This document shows, one piece after another, positions 34,302 to 44,568 of a DNA stretch of 64,000 nucleotides. The translations under genes and the position numbers were made by a program. The stretch comes from Verrucomicrobiota bacterium (GTDB taxonomy: Bacteria > Verrucomicrobiota > Verrucomicrobiia > Limisphaerales > UBA9464). Below the pieces are notes generated by a model. It was given only the letters and a program-made list of their open reading frames with translations. It had not been told where the DNA came from and did no database searches. Each line of letters opens with the position of its first letter. Within the stretch, counting starts at the first letter, position 1. The stretch spans positions 245,363-309,362 of the forward strand of contig CANGKZ010000001.1 in NCBI GenBank assembly GCA_947454705.1, given 5' to 3'.

Positions 34302-35294
34302 ATGCCGAACGGGAAAGTCCTCGTCACAGGAGTGGCGGGATTTATTGGATCACACGTTGCCGAGCACTGCCTTCGCGCCCAGCGCGAGGTGGTGGGGGTG
34401 GATGATTTGTCCGGTGGTTTTCGCAGCAGTGTCCCCGCCGGGGTGCGGTTCGTGACCGGGGATTTGCGCGATCCTGCGATCGTCGATGCGTTGTGGGTGA
34501 AGGAAGGACCGTTCGAGGCGGTGTATCATCTCGCCGCCTTCGCTGCGGAGGGATTGAGCCATCAAGTCCGACGCCACAACTACCTCACCAACCTGGTTGC
34601 CACGACCAACCTGCTGAATGCGTCGATTCGGGGAGGCACCCGTCATTTCGTCTTCACGTCGAGCATCGCGGTGTACGGCACCGGTCAGCTGCCTTTGCGG
34701 GAGGACTCGGTGCCCAGGCCGGAGGATCCGTACGGAATCGCCAAGTACGCGTGCGAACTCGACATCGAGGCCGCCGCGCGGGCCTATGGAATCGGCTACA
34801 CCATCTTCCGTCCGCACAACGTCTATGGCGAACGGCAGAACTTGGCCGATCCGCACCGCAACGTAATCGCGATCTTCCTCCGGCAGGGATTGAATGGAGA
34901 GCCCATGTCGGTCTTTGGGGACGGCTCACAGACGAGGGCGTTTACACATGTTGACGATGTGGCCCCGTGGATCGCCCGCGCCCCGTGGGTTGCGGGGGCG
35001 CGCAATGCGGTTCTCAACGTGGGGAGTGATGATGCGGTGCGTGTCATTGACCTTGCCGCGGAAGTTGCAGCAGCGCTCGAAATCCCGGTGCGAATCCGAA
35101 ACCTCCCCGCGCGACCGGAGGTGCTGCATGCGGTGTCCGATCATTCCCGGGCGCGTTCCATTTTCGGTACTGCTTCTCCGGTGGATTTGAAGGAGGGTCT
35201 CCGTCGCATGGCGGCCTGGGCGCGTTCGCTCGAGATGGCTCCGAAGCGTCCCTTCGAAGCCCTCGAAATCCAGCGAATCCCGGGCGGCCCATGA
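34302..35294 (+). CDS. NAD-dependent nucleotide-sugar epimerase (extended SDR)
   Basis: A 330-residue protein. The cofactor motif GVAGFIGSHVAEH is at residues 9-21, the catalytic set is TSSIAVYGTG with YGIAKYACE (YxxxK near 146-150), and the family phrase is RPHNVYGERQNLADPHRNV. It resembles UDP-glucose 4-epimerases and related sugar epimerase/dehydratases, cytoplasmic. It is followed by a glycosyltransferase whose GTG begins 14 bases after its stop, so the two probably form a surface-glycan operon. Confidence 0.9.
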   Translation: MPNGKVLVTGVAGFIGSHVAEHCLRAQREVVGVDDLSGGFRSSVPAGVRFVTGDLRDPAIVDALWVKEGPFEAVYHLAAFAAEGLSHQVRRHNYLTNLVATTNLLNASIRGGTRHFVFTSSIAVYGTGQLPLREDSVPRPEDPYGIAKYACELDIEAAARAYGIGYTIFRPHNVYGERQNLADPHRNVIAIFLRQGLNGEPMSVFGDGSQTRAFTHVDDVAPWIARAPWVAGARNAVLNVGSDDAVRVIDLAAEVAAALEIPVRIRNLPARPEVLHAVSDHSRARSIFGTASPVDLKEGLRRMAAWARSLEMAPKRPFEALEIQRIPGGP

Positions 35295-35307
35295 GGACGC
35301 GTCGGCT

Positions 35308-36300
35308 GTGGTTTCCGTCATTATCTCCAACTTCAATGGACGCCGGTTTTTGGACCGGCTCCTGAATTCACTCCGTGCGCAGCGCGGGGTGACGCTGGAG
35401 ATTGTGGTTGTGGACCGTGAGAGCACCGATGGTTCCATCGAGTACCTGAAGGCCCAGCCCGATGTCCGGCTCGTGTCCGAGCCCCCGTTGTCGGGACTGG
35501 TTTCGGGCTACGCGGCCGGCGCGCGCGTGGCGAAGTTCCCCCTGCTTTTCTTTGCCAACGAGGATCTTTGGCTCGATCCCGATTGTCTTGCCCTGCTTGC
35601 GGCGCAGATCCAACCCGCACTCCGGATCGGCATCGCAGATCCCTGGGAGTGGGACTATCACGGGATCCGACTGCATCACGCAGGCGTTTGGTTCGAGCCG
35701 GTCCCCTGGGCCACGAACTGGCCGTGGCTGTGGCGTCAGGCCTCCTTTTCGGCACCGCTTCGGCAGGGGGACCGGATCCCATTTCCGTGCGCCGGTGCAT
35801 TTCTCATTCATCGCGACTGCTATGAGGATCTCGGGGGATTTGACACCCGTTTCTTCCTCGATTTCGAGGACCTGGACCTCGGCATCCGCGCATGGCAGCG
35901 GGGATGGCAGTGCGTCACCGTGCCCGAATCGCACGTGTATCACGCCGTCGGCGCCTCCGACACGCAGGTGGTCCAGGCTGCGCCGCAGCCGGTGGGCCGC
36001 CGCCGCTATATTTCCAACCGGAGCAATCTGTTTGTCCTCCCGTTGAAAACCTTCTCCGCGCCGTGGGTGCCGCTGGCCCTCCTGTCCTGGTTTCTCGCAC
36101 TGGCCGGGAATGTCGCGCGGGGGCGATGGAATCGAGCGCTCTGGGATTTCAGCGTGCTGGAAAATGTCCGACGCCGTCTCCCTGAGTTGCTCACGTTCCG
36201 GCGCGCCAACAGTTCGTACAATCACTACTTCCCCGGGGAACGCTTCTTTCAGCTCCCGGAATTTCAGCGTCGCAACGATTCCGGCCCCGCTCGGGAATGA
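35308..36300 (+). CDS. Family 2 glycosyltransferase
   Basis: A 330-residue protein from the GTG at 35308, with GAGGA ten bases upstream. It starts VSVIISNFNGRRFLDRLLNS and has the nucleotide-sugar-binding VVVDRESTDGS and the rhamnosyltransferase-like GGFDTRFFLDFEDLDLG region. A hydrophobic segment near 245-265 (APWVPLALLSWFLALAGNVA) suggests membrane association. The donor and acceptor are unknown. It forms a short operon with the epimerase. Confidence 0.9.
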   Translation: MVSVIISNFNGRRFLDRLLNSLRAQRGVTLEIVVVDRESTDGSIEYLKAQPDVRLVSEPPLSGLVSGYAAGARVAKFPLLFFANEDLWLDPDCLALLAAQIQPALRIGIADPWEWDYHGIRLHHAGVWFEPVPWATNWPWLWRQASFSAPLRQGDRIPFPCAGAFLIHRDCYEDLGGFDTRFFLDFEDLDLGIRAWQRGWQCVTVPESHVYHAVGASDTQVVQAAPQPVGRRRYISNRSNLFVLPLKTFSAPWVPLALLSWFLALAGNVARGRWNRALWDFSVLENVRRRLPELLTFRRANSSYNHYFPGERFFQLPEFQRRNDSGPARE

Positions 36301-36390
36301 CTTGAATGTCGCGGCGGGGCATTGCCATCCAATCGGAATGGCATGGGCTCTAGAAAATCCGTTCGACCCCCGGCGGTCGATGGCATCAGG

Positions 36391-39300
36391 ATGCGCACGA
36401 TGAACCCCCGGTTTCCGCGCCTTTGGACCACGACCCTGTGGTGGGTCACCACGGCTTTGGCCGGTCCTGCGTTCGCCGCCACGGTCGACTTCAGCCGCGA
36501 TGTGGCGCCCATTTTTGATAAGTCGTGCGTGCAGTGCCACGGGCCGAAGCGTTCGGAGAATGGCCTGCGTCTCGACAGCCGAGCGTCCGTTCTCAAGGGC
36601 GGCGAGCATGGCCCCGCAGCGGTGGCCGGGAATGCTTCCGCATCGCTGATCGTTCAGGTCGTCACCGGCGCGCATCGCGAACTCGCCGCCATGCCCAAAA
36701 AGGGCGACCGCCTCAGCCCAACGCAGGTCGCGGTGCTCCAGGATTGGATCAACCAGGGCATGGTCTGGCCCGACACGGCCAAGGCCGACAGCGCTGCCAA
36801 GGCCGCCCAACATTGGGCCTTTCACCCCCCGGTTCGGCCCGCGACCCCGGCGGTGAAAAATCCCCGCTGGGTGCGTTCCCCGCTCGATGCCTTCGTCATG
36901 GCCCGCATGGAGCAGGAAGGTCTGTCCCCCTCTCCGGAGGCGGATCGCATCACCCTGCTCCGGCGCGTGCATTTTGATCTCACTGGACTTGCGCCCACGC
37001 CCGCCGAGGTGGACGCCTTCCTCGCCGACAAGGCCCCGGGTGCCTACGAGCGCGTGGTGGAATCGCTGCTCAAGTCCCCCCACTACGGCGAAAAATGGGG
37101 ACGCCAGTGGCTCGACGCCGCGCGCTATGCGGACTCCGACGGCTTTGAAAAGGACAAGGGACGCGCGGTGTGGGCGTACCGGGATTGGGTCGTCAACGCC
37201 CTGAATCGCGACCTGCCCTACGACCAGTTCATCGTCGAACAGATCGCCGGCGACCAACTCCCCAACGCCACCGAGGACCAGCGCGTGGCCACCGGATTCC
37301 TCCGCAACGCGATGTTGAACGAGGAGGGCGGCGTCGATCCCGAGCAGTTCCGCATGGACGGTCTGTTCGACCGCATGGACTGCATCGGCAAGAGCATCCT
37401 CGGCCTCACCATCCAGTGCGCGCAGTGCCACACGCACAAGTACGACCCCATCACGCAGGAGGAGTACTACCGGATGTTCGCCTTCCTGAACAACGACCAC
37501 GAATCCTCGATGGTCACCTACACGCCGTCGGAACAGATGAAGCGGTCGGACCTGCTCCGGCAGATCCGCGATCTGGAGGAGGGACTGCGTCACACGACCT
37601 CCGACTGGCAGCAGCGCATGGCCGCGTGGGAAGCGGTCGCACGCAAGCAGGACACTGCGTGGACCTACGTCGATGTCCGCAACGCCGGCGACAACGGCGA
37701 GCGCTACTACCACTACGAGGACCACTCGATTCGCGCTGCCAGCTACGCCCCCACGCAATGGACCGCGGAATTCCGGGGCACCAATGATCTCGCATCGATC
37801 GGCGCCTTCCGGATGGAGCAGCTGCCGGATCCGAACCTACCCAGCGGCGGCCCCGGCCGGTCGATCCACGGCATGGCGGCGTTGAGCGAATTCAAGGTGG
37901 AGGCGACCGACGTCTCGAACCCCACCAACAAACTCACCGTGAAGTTTGTGAAGGCCACAGCGGATTTCTCCAACGAGGAGCGAAAGCTGGAGCCGGAGTT
38001 TCAATCGGAGTACCGCAAGCGCGACGGCGGCGACAAACGCGTGTACGGACCGGTGGCGTTTGCCATCGACGGAAAGGAAGATACCGCCTGGGGCATCGAC
38101 GCCGGACCGGGCCGCCGCAACGTGCCGCGCCAGGCCGTGTTCATTCCCGAGAAGCCCATCCAGTTTCCCAAGGGCGCGGTGCTTCTGTTCCGCCTCCAGC
38201 AGAATCACGGCGGCGACAACTCCGACGACAATCAGAATCACAACCTCGGCCGGTTCCGTCTGAGCGTGTCGACCAACTCCGCCGCAGTGGCCGATGTGAT
38301 CCCGCCCTCGGTGCGACAGATCTTCGAAATCCCCCCCGATCGCCGCACGCCGGCGCAGGTGGCCGCGGTGTTCAGCTACTGGCGCACCACGGTGGAGGCC
38401 TTCAAGGATACCAATACCAAAATTGAGGCGCTCTGGAAGCAGTGGCCGGTGGGAACCCCCACCCTCACGCTGGTCGCGCGCCAGGGCGAGGGTGCAAACG
38501 AAGCCAAGCGGCCCACCCACATCTTCAAGCGCGGCGACTGGCTCAAGCCGGCCGACACCGTAAAGGCCGGCGTGCCCGCGGCGCTGCACCCGCTCCCGCC
38601 GGGGGCCGATGATTCGCGTCTCACCTTCGCGCGCTGGATGGTCGATCGCAGCTCCCCCACCACGGCCCGCGTGGCGGTGAACCGCGTGTGGCAGTCCTAT
38701 TTTGGTACAGGGCTGGTGGAGACGCCCGAGGACCTCGGCGTGCAGAGCCCGCCGGCATCCCATCGCGAATTGCTCGACTGGCTGTCGGTGGAATTCATGG
38801 ACCAGGGCTGGAGCCTCAAGACGCTGCATCGCGCCATCGTCACCTCGGCGACCTACCGTCAGTCCTCGCGCGTGACGCCCGACCGCATCGAGAAGGACCG
38901 ATACAACCGTCTGCTTTCCCGCGGTCCGCGGTTCCGTCTCGATGCCGAACTCGTTCGCGATGTCGGCCTCGCCGCGAGCGGCCTGCTCAACCCTGCGGTC
39001 GGCGGTCCCACCGCGCATCCGCCTGCTCCGTCGTTCCTCTTCCTTCCGCCCAACAGCTACGGCCCAAAGCCCTGGGACGAGGAATCCGGCACCAACCGGT
39101 ATCGCCGCGCCTTGTACACCTTCCGCTATCGGTCGGTGCCGTATCCGTTCCTGACCACATTTGATGCACCGAACGGGGATTTCTCCTGCGTCCGCCGCAC
39201 GCGGTCGAACACGCCGCTCCAGGCGCTGATGGCGCTGAACGAAACGGTGTCGATGGAATGCGCCCAGGGCCTCGCCGCGTTGGTGTTGAAGGAAGGCGGC

Positions 39301-39564
39301 ACGACCGACGATCAGCGCATCACCTATGCATTTCGGCGCGTGCTGTCGCGTCCTCCCACTCCGGCCGAACGGGCTGAGATCAAGGGTCTGCTTGCCCGAC
39401 AGCAGAAGCGCATCGCCGAGGGATGGGTGAACCCGTTCGAACTCGCCACCGGCCGGAATGAACTTCCCAAAGTCCCCGCCGGCACCACCCCGGCGCAACT
39501 CGCCGCCTACGCCGCCGTGTCCCGCGTGCTGCTGAACCTCGACGAGGCGATCACCAAGGAGTGA
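36391..39564 (+). CDS. Cytochrome-c-domain (PSD1)/DUF1549/DUF1553 protein
   Basis: A 1057-residue protein; ATG codons at 36391 and 36400 are both possible. A signal peptide ([20 protein letters not shown]) precedes a planctomycete-type cytochrome c domain with CVQCH at 46-50. DUF1549 follows (about 155-360, with [20 protein letters not shown] and a second CAQCH site). A beta-rich insert holds discoidin-like phrases ([20 protein letters not shown]). The C-terminal DUF1553 part contains [12 protein letters not shown]. These proteins occur in tandem with DUF1501 proteins and are thought to act on polysaccharides, but the chemistry is not established. The DUF1501 gene follows immediately. Confidence 0.93.
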   Translation: MRTMNPRFPRLWTTTLWWVTTALAGPAFAATVDFSRDVAPIFDKSCVQCHGPKRSENGLRLDSRASVLKGGEHGPAAVAGNASASLIVQVVTGAHRELAAMPKKGDRLSPTQVAVLQDWINQGMVWPDTAKADSAAKAAQHWAFHPPVRPATPAVKNPRWVRSPLDAFVMARMEQEGLSPSPEADRITLLRRVHFDLTGLAPTPAEVDAFLADKAPGAYERVVESLLKSPHYGEKWGRQWLDAARYADSDGFEKDKGRAVWAYRDWVVNALNRDLPYDQFIVEQIAGDQLPNATEDQRVATGFLRNAMLNEEGGVDPEQFRMDGLFDRMDCIGKSILGLTIQCAQCHTHKYDPITQEEYYRMFAFLNNDHESSMVTYTPSEQMKRSDLLRQIRDLEEGLRHTTSDWQQRMAAWEAVARKQDTAWTYVDVRNAGDNGERYYHYEDHSIRAASYAPTQWTAEFRGTNDLASIGAFRMEQLPDPNLPSGGPGRSIHGMAALSEFKVEATDVSNPTNKLTVKFVKATADFSNEERKLEPEFQSEYRKRDGGDKRVYGPVAFAIDGKEDTAWGIDAGPGRRNVPRQAVFIPEKPIQFPKGAVLLFRLQQNHGGDNSDDNQNHNLGRFRLSVSTNSAAVADVIPPSVRQIFEIPPDRRTPAQVAAVFSYWRTTVEAFKDTNTKIEALWKQWPVGTPTLTLVARQGEGANEAKRPTHIFKRGDWLKPADTVKAGVPAALHPLPPGADDSRLTFARWMVDRSSPTTARVAVNRVWQSYFGTGLVETPEDLGVQSPPASHRELLDWLSVEFMDQGWSLKTLHRAIVTSATYRQSSRVTPDRIEKDRYNRLLSRGPRFRLDAELVRDVGLAASGLLNPAVGGPTAHPPAPSFLFLPPNSYGPKPWDEESGTNRYRRALYTFRYRSVPYPFLTTFDAPNGDFSCVRRTRSNTPLQALMALNETVSMECAQGLAALVLKEGGTTDDQRITYAFRRVLSRPPTPAERAEIKGLLARQQKRIAEGWVNPFELATGRNELPKVPAGTTPAQLAAYAAVSRVLLNLDEAITKE

Positions 39565-39599
39565 GTGAAAACCGGAAACCCAATTTTGGAACCCCAATC

Positions 39600-41051
39600 A
39601 TGAAACGCCTCACCCATGCCGAGCACGCCGCCGAGGAATTCCGTCGGGACCTGACCCGCCGCTGGTTCTTCAAGCAGTGCGGCGTTGGACTCGGAGCCAT
39701 CGCCCTGCAGCAGCTGCTCGGCGAATCGTCCGCGTCGGCCGCGTCGACCGCAACGGCGGCGATCGATCCGCTGGCGCCGAAGAAGCCGCATTTCACGGGC
39801 AAGGCCAAGCGCGTCATCTACCTGTTCATGGCCGGTGCGCCGAGCCATCTGGAGCTCTTCGACTACAAGCCCCAGCTCGCCAAATTCTCCGGCACCCTGC
39901 CCCCGGCGGAGCTGCTCAAGGGCTATCGCGCGGCGTTCATCAACCCGAGTTCAAAGCTGCTCGGACCCAAGTTCAAATTCGCCAAGCACGGCCGCAGTGG
40001 CACCGAGGTGTCGGAACTGCTCCCGAACCTGGCTCGGGTGGTGGATGACATCACGGTCATCAAGTCGATGCAGACCGACGCCTTCAACCACGCGCCGGCG
40101 CAGATCTTCATGAACACCGGGTCGCAGCAGTTCGGGCGTCCCAGTTTTGGTGCATGGACCACGTATGGTCTGGGCAGCGAGTCGCGGGACCTCCCGGCCT
40201 ACGTGGTGTTCAGCACCGGCAGCAAGGGCACCAGCGGCGGGGCTTCAAACTGGGGTTCCGGATTCCTCCCCACCGTTCACAGCGGGACGATGTTCCGAAC
40301 TGGAGGGGATCCAATCCTGCACCTTGGCAATCCGAAGGGCGTGGACGTGACGCTGCAGAAGGATTCCCTCGATGTGATCAACCGGTTGAACCGCCAGCGG
40401 CTGAACGCGGTGGGAGATCCCGAGATTGCTGCACGGATCAGCGCCTACGAAATGGCCTACCGGATGCAGTCCAGCGCTCCGGAGTTGATGGACCTCTCGA
40501 AGGAATCCAAGGCCACGCTCGAGCTCTACGGCGCGGAACCGGGCAAGCCGACGTATGCGAATGCGTGTCTGCTCGCGCGACGCCTGATCGAGCGCGGCAC
40601 GCGCTTCGTGCAGATCTTCCACGAATCCTGGGATCACCACGGCGGTCTCACCGGCGGCTTGAAGGCCGAATGCGGCAAGACCGACAAGGCCAGCGCTGCG
40701 CTGGTTGCCGACTTGAAGCAACGCGGGCTGCTGGAGGACACCATTGTCATCTGGGGCGGCGAGTTTGGTCGCACGCCGATGGTGCAGGGCGGGGACGACG
40801 GACGGGACCATCATCCCAACGGCTTCACCTACTGGGTCGCCGGCGGAGGGTTCAAGCCCGGGTTAACCTATGGAGAAACCGACGACTTCGGGTTCAATGC
40901 GGTAAAGGACAAGGTGCACGTGCATGACCTTCACGCGACGCTGCTGCACCAGCTCGGGTTCAACCACGAGAAGCTCACCTACCGCTTCCAGGGCCGCGAT
41001 TTCCGCCTCACCGACGTCTTCGGCGAAGTGGTCAAGGGCCTGATCAGCTAG
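39600..41051 (+). CDS. DUF1501 protein with Tat-like signal (sulfatase-like superfamily)
   Basis: A 483-residue protein. The N-terminus has a twin-arginine-like segment ([20 protein letters not shown]), so it is probably exported folded. The DUF1501 body is typical: [36 protein letters not shown] and [18 protein letters not shown] (late histidines as metal ligands). It belongs to the alkaline-phosphatase/sulfatase-like superfamily. It pairs with the PSD1 gene 36 bases upstream. The ATG at 39600 is chosen; an in-frame GTG at 39561 overlaps the previous stop. The TTTTGGAAC motif lies in the gap. Confidence 0.92.
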   Translation: MKRLTHAEHAAEEFRRDLTRRWFFKQCGVGLGAIALQQLLGESSASAASTATAAIDPLAPKKPHFTGKAKRVIYLFMAGAPSHLELFDYKPQLAKFSGTLPPAELLKGYRAAFINPSSKLLGPKFKFAKHGRSGTEVSELLPNLARVVDDITVIKSMQTDAFNHAPAQIFMNTGSQQFGRPSFGAWTTYGLGSESRDLPAYVVFSTGSKGTSGGASNWGSGFLPTVHSGTMFRTGGDPILHLGNPKGVDVTLQKDSLDVINRLNRQRLNAVGDPEIAARISAYEMAYRMQSSAPELMDLSKESKATLELYGAEPGKPTYANACLLARRLIERGTRFVQIFHESWDHHGGLTGGLKAECGKTDKASAALVADLKQRGLLEDTIVIWGGEFGRTPMVQGGDDGRDHHPNGFTYWVAGGGFKPGLTYGETDDFGFNAVKDKVHVHDLHATLLHQLGFNHEKLTYRFQGRDFRLTDVFGEVVKGLIS

Positions 41052-41054
41052 GGG

Positions 41055-41132
41055 GAATCGAAGATCGGAGATCGGAGATCGTGTCTCGGGATTTGATTTC
41101 GGAATCGGTGTGAATCCGTGCAATCCGTGTCT
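41055..41132. repeat. Left direct repeat flanking vapBC
   Basis: Starts GAATCGAAGATCGGAGATCG, passes TCTCGGGATTTGATTTCGGA and ends AATCCGTGCAATCCGTGTCT. It matches 41898-41968 almost base for base, with one extra GGAGATCG unit here. It combines the GGAGATC and AATCCGTG families seen elsewhere. Confidence 0.88.
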
Positions 41133-41144
41133 CCCTGCTTGCCG

Positions 41145-41555
41145 CTACGCGGTGGGCTCGTAGCGGGTGATTCGCAACTTCTCGAAATCCCGGTCGAACG
41201 AAGCGACGGCCACTTTTTCTTCCTCGGCTCCGGCGGCCAGAAACGCATCCGCAAAGCCGACATTGGGGCTCTGCAATCGTTCAAGTGCGTTGATTACCTG
41301 GCGCTGCTCGCGCAATTGGACCCCATGCTGTTGGAGCAAAAGGGCCAGTTTTGCCGCAGCCGCCTTCCGGTCGACGCCGTAAAACGAAACCAGCGTGTAA
41401 ATCGTCTCGGCGACAATTACCGGTGAGACGTCGAGAACGACTTCGCCCGCTGCAGCTCGGGTGAACAGCCTCCGCGCGGCTGCGGCCTGCGGAGCCGGTT
41501 CTCCCACGAGAAACCTGAGAAGGACGTTTGTATCGACCAGGTATCGAGTGGTCAT
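41145..41555 (-). CDS. vapC: VapC-type PIN-domain toxin
   Basis: A 136-residue PIN-domain ribonuclease. It begins MTTRYLVDTNVLLRFL with the first catalytic aspartate in VDTN. AETIYTL gives the conserved acidic E, and later aspartates lie in GFADAFLAAGA and ASFDRDF. It should cleave a specific RNA when not bound by its antitoxin. Its ATG overlaps the antitoxin stop by one base (TGATG), so translation is coupled. The module is bracketed by direct repeats. Confidence 0.9.
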   Translation of the reverse strand: MTTRYLVDTNVLLRFLVGEPAPQAAAARRLFTRAAAGEVVLDVSPVIVAETIYTLVSFYGVDRKAAAAKLALLLQQHGVQLREQRQVINALERLQSPNVGFADAFLAAGAEEEKVAVASFDRDFEKLRITRYEPTA

Positions 41556-41809
41556 CAGATCCCCTCAGCGGATGCCTCGCGAGCGATTGCTTCCCGGGCG
41601 GCTTGCTTTTCAGTCCGTGAATTAGTTACCGGCCGGTTCGGCTTGAGACTGCCGAACAAATCTTCCAACCGCGGGACCGGGCGCAGGATGACTGATCCAT
41701 CGTCCCGGACCTCGTACGACACCCGTTGGCGGGGTTCGAGGTTCAGGGCCGTCCGTACCTCGAGAGGGATGGTGGTCTGAAACCGGTCGGTGATGGTGGA
41801 TTGCGTCAT
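41555..41809 (-). CDS. vapB: VapB-type AbrB/SpoVT antitoxin
   Basis: An 84-residue protein from the ATG at 41809. The N-terminal swapped-hairpin AbrB fold (TITDRFQTTIPLEVRTALNL, VSYEVRDDGSVILRPVPRLE) binds DNA. The C-terminal tail (about 50-84, LFGSLKPNRPVTNSRT) should neutralise VapC. It autoregulates with VapC, and an inverted repeat lies immediately upstream. Confidence 0.9.
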   Translation of the reverse strand: MTQSTITDRFQTTIPLEVRTALNLEPRQRVSYEVRDDGSVILRPVPRLEDLFGSLKPNRPVTNSRTEKQAAREAIAREASAEGI

Positions 41810-41813
41810 GCGG

Positions 41814-41827
41814 TTAGCATACGCTGA
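41814..41827. promoter_or_regulatory. Candidate VapB operator
   Basis: TTAGC and GCTGA half-sites (one mismatch from a perfect inverted repeat) around ATAC sit directly upstream of the vapB ATG, the expected position for autorepression. Confidence 0.4.
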
Positions 41828-41897
41828 CACGCTGCATTGTTCAAGGCGCATGCATTATTTCAAATCCACAACAGCAGGCGAGACGCGCAGCGGGCAA

Positions 41898-41968
41898 GAA
41901 TCGAAGATCTGAGATCGCATCTCGGGATTTGTTTTCGGAATCGGTGTGAATCCGTGCAATCCGTGTCT
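41898..41968. repeat. Right direct repeat flanking vapBC
   Basis: GAATCGAAGATCTGAGATCG leads into CATCTCGGGATTTGTTTTCG and ends AATCCGTGCAATCCGTGTCT. It is in the same orientation as the 41055 copy and lies 89 bases upstream of the vapB start codon. Confidence 0.88.
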
Positions 41969-41994
41969 TCCTCACCCTCCCCGTCGGGGCAGGG

Positions 41995-42807
41995 CTACAG
42001 TTTGCGGGTGGAGCGCTCCATCATCCAGAGCGCGTCCTGATTGCGCGGCGAGCCCACGTTGAGCGGCAGCGGGGTGTTCTTCTTCAGCACGGGAAAGGTG
42101 CGGGGATCCACCCACTTGTGGATTTCGGAGTGGCCATCGGCGAAGGCAAATCCGCAGGCGCGGTTGTGGTAGCTGGCGGGGAAATCCACGATCTTCCACT
42201 GCGTCGGCTGATCCGCATATCCGGTCATTCCCACCACGAACTCGCCGTCGTTCATGCTGTCCTCGCGCTCATCGAGGAACACCCAGGTCATCGACGGGCC
42301 GGGGTCCACCACGTCGCTCATCTTCTTGTAGATCCGGAATCCGGGTCCAAATCCACCGACGTCATCGCTGTCGAACCACGCGTTCATCGAGATGGACCGG
42401 ACGCGTGGGTAGGTGGTGCCTTTGACCACAACGGTGCTGCGGTCCGACGGACATTTCCAGATGCCGGCGCTGTTGCCGCAGTAGGGCCAGAGGACGCTCT
42501 TCTTGATGTCCTGGTTGATGTCCCAATTGCTCGGATTGGCGCTGAAATCGAGGCTGCCCTGCACCCACGCCTTGGACCCGTAGGACTGCGGGACGCGGTC
42601 GTTGTTGTCATCCACGTACAGCCGCCAGGCGAGCATCATCTGACGGCTGTTCGCCATGCACAGAATGCCCTGCGCCTTGGTCTTCGACTTCGACAGCGCG
42701 GGCAGCAGCATTCCGGCGAGGATCGCGATGATGGCGATCACCACGAGGAGCTCAATGAGGGTGAATCCGCTGCGGCGCGGGACTCGGGAGCGTTGGATCG
42801 GAATCAT
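41995..42807 (-). CDS. Pseudopilin with H-x9-DG ending
   Basis: A 270-residue protein from the ATG at 42807. The prepilin site and helix are [20 protein letters not shown] (11-30). The fold includes WQGSLDFSANPSNWDINQD-like loops, and the C-terminal motif is HNRACGFAFADGHSEIHKWV. It is the third and most typical Verrucomicrobia-style pseudopilin in the window. It stands alone, diverging from the ThuA-DUF1080 gene and not in an operon with the other two. Confidence 0.88.
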   Translation of the reverse strand: MIPIQRSRVPRRSGFTLIELLVVIAIIAILAGMLLPALSKSKTKAQGILCMANSRQMMLAWRLYVDDNNDRVPQSYGSKAWVQGSLDFSANPSNWDINQDIKKSVLWPYCGNSAGIWKCPSDRSTVVVKGTTYPRVRSISMNAWFDSDDVGGFGPGFRIYKKMSDVVDPGPSMTWVFLDEREDSMNDGEFVVGMTGYADQPTQWKIVDFPASYHNRACGFAFADGHSEIHKWVDPRTFPVLKKNTPLPLNVGSPRNQDALWMMERSTRKL

Positions 42808-43045
42808 GAAACGAATGGGGATGAGAACTCGGCCTGAATGGCCCGGTGCTGTGGGATTCACCCATTCCTGATACGCTTCTGCAAGCCGGCAGCCGTGACG
42901 TTCGGGGAAACTTTGGGGAACGGGCCGGGAATTGAGCCTTGCCGACCGGCTCCGGGCTCCGCCAAATGAATGGGTTCCCGTTCCCAAGCGTCCGTGTTCG
43001 GACCTGACAGCACGCAATCCCTGCATTCCAGACCGTCCGCATCTC

Positions 43046-44395
43046 ATGAAACTTCGTCTCTTCACCGCCGGCCTCGTCATGGCCGGGCTCCTGCCCCTCC
43101 AGATGGACGCCGCACCCAAGAAGGTGCTGGTGGTCACCGCCACCAAGGGCTTCCGCCACAGCTCCATCCAGACCGCTGAAAACGTCCTCGCCACGCTCGG
43201 TGAGACGAGCGGCGACTACGTGGTCGTGGACGTGGTCCGCGGCGGACCGAAGGGCACCGATGACGCCGAGGTGGCCGAGAAGATGACGCTGGAGAAGCTG
43301 AACAAGGTGGACGCGGTGATCTTTGCCAACACCACCGGGGATCTCGCGATTCCGGACAAGGACGGCTTCATTCGCTGGGTGGAGGCGGGCCATGCATTGA
43401 TCGGCATGCACTCCGGCAGCGACACCTTCCACGGCTATCCTCCGTTCATCCGCGCGCTCGGCGGCGAATTCAAGACCCACGGCGCGCAGGTGCAGGTGGA
43501 TGCCTACAACCTCGATCCCGCCCACCCCGCCACCAAGAGCCTCGGCCCGGTGTACACGGTCTTCGACGAAATTTATCAGTTCCAGAATTTCAAACGCGAA
43601 GAGGTCCACGGTCTCCTGACCCTCGATAAGAACCCCAACACCCTCGTCCCGGGTGATTATCCCGTTGCCTGGTGCAAGTCGGTCGGCAAGGGCAAGGTTT
43701 TCTACACCTCCCTCGGCCATCGCGAAGATGTCTGGAGCAGCGACTCGTTCCAGAAGCACATCCTCGGCGGCATCCGCTGGTCGCTCGGCCTCGAGGCCGG
43801 CAGCTCCACCCCGCAGGACAACGCCAACGTGCTCTCCAAGCATGAGAAGGCCGAGGGCTTCAAGCTTCTCTTCGACGGCAAGAGCCTCGACGGCTGGACC
43901 TATCGCCGTCCCGATGGCAACAAGTCCTGGAGCGTGCAGCGCGGCATCCTCTGCAATGTCCTTGCCCCGAACGAGCACGGCACCGACATCTACACCACCG
44001 CCAAGTACCGTGACTTCATCGTCCGCTACGAATACCAGGTGCCCCCCGGCTCCAACTCCGGCTTCTACCTGCGCGGCCGCTACGAGATCCAGATCTTCGA
44101 CAACACCAAGAAGGACGGCCACGACAAGGGTCTGAATGGCGACATTTACAATGTGGCCTCCTGCGCCATCCCCGCGGTTCGCAAGGCCGGCCAGTGGCAG
44201 GAAGTCGAAGCCCGCATGATCGGCAACAAGATCACCGTCATCCTCAACGGCGTGAAGGTGCACGAGAACGTCGTGGTGGAACACGGCACCGGCAGCCACC
44301 TGGATGACAATGTCAACGAACCCGGACCGATCCTGCTCCAGGGCGACCACGGGTCCGTCGGATTCCGCAACATCCGCATCAAGGCATTGAACTGA
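43046..44395 (+). CDS. Secreted ThuA plus DUF1080 protein
   Basis: A 449-residue protein with a signal peptide (LRLFTAGLVMAGLLPLQMDA). A ThuA-like trehalose-utilisation glutamine-amidotransferase-fold domain covers about 25-245 (KKVLVVTATKGFRHSSIQTA, HALIGMHSGSDTFHGYPPF). A DUF1080 (3-keto-disaccharide hydrolase) concanavalin-like domain covers about 270-449 (FKLLFDGKSLDGWTYRRPDG, SNSGFYLRGRYEIQIFDN). Such fusions act on sugars in Planctomycetes and Verrucomicrobia. It is followed by a terminator and the second oxidoreductase gene, so it may form a sugar-oxidation pair with that Gfo/Idh/MocA protein. Confidence 0.92.
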   Translation: MKLRLFTAGLVMAGLLPLQMDAAPKKVLVVTATKGFRHSSIQTAENVLATLGETSGDYVVVDVVRGGPKGTDDAEVAEKMTLEKLNKVDAVIFANTTGDLAIPDKDGFIRWVEAGHALIGMHSGSDTFHGYPPFIRALGGEFKTHGAQVQVDAYNLDPAHPATKSLGPVYTVFDEIYQFQNFKREEVHGLLTLDKNPNTLVPGDYPVAWCKSVGKGKVFYTSLGHREDVWSSDSFQKHILGGIRWSLGLEAGSSTPQDNANVLSKHEKAEGFKLLFDGKSLDGWTYRRPDGNKSWSVQRGILCNVLAPNEHGTDIYTTAKYRDFIVRYEYQVPPGSNSGFYLRGRYEIQIFDNTKKDGHDKGLNGDIYNVASCAIPAVRKAGQWQEVEARMIGNKITVILNGVKVHENVVVEHGTGSHLDDNVNEPGPILLQGDHGSVGFRNIRIKALN

Positions 44396-44451
44396 TGGTT
44401 TGAGGACCGGTTCATCGACCGGTCCCGCCCGCTCCTGGGCTTGGTTTTCAG

Positions 44452-44487
44452 GCGGGCGCTGTCACGGGATGGCGCCCGCTTTTTTTC
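44452..44487 (+). terminator. Rho-independent terminator after ThuA-DUF1080
   Basis: Arms GCGGGCGC and GCGCCCGC close a 12-base loop and are followed by seven T. It lies 57 bases after the stop and 82 bases before the next gene. Confidence 0.88.
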
Positions 44488-44568
44488 AAAACGGATTCCC
44501 CTTCGTCTGATCGTTTTTCGTTCCGCCTGCGTCGTTTTCGTCGTTTCCGAATCATCTCGTTCCCCCGC

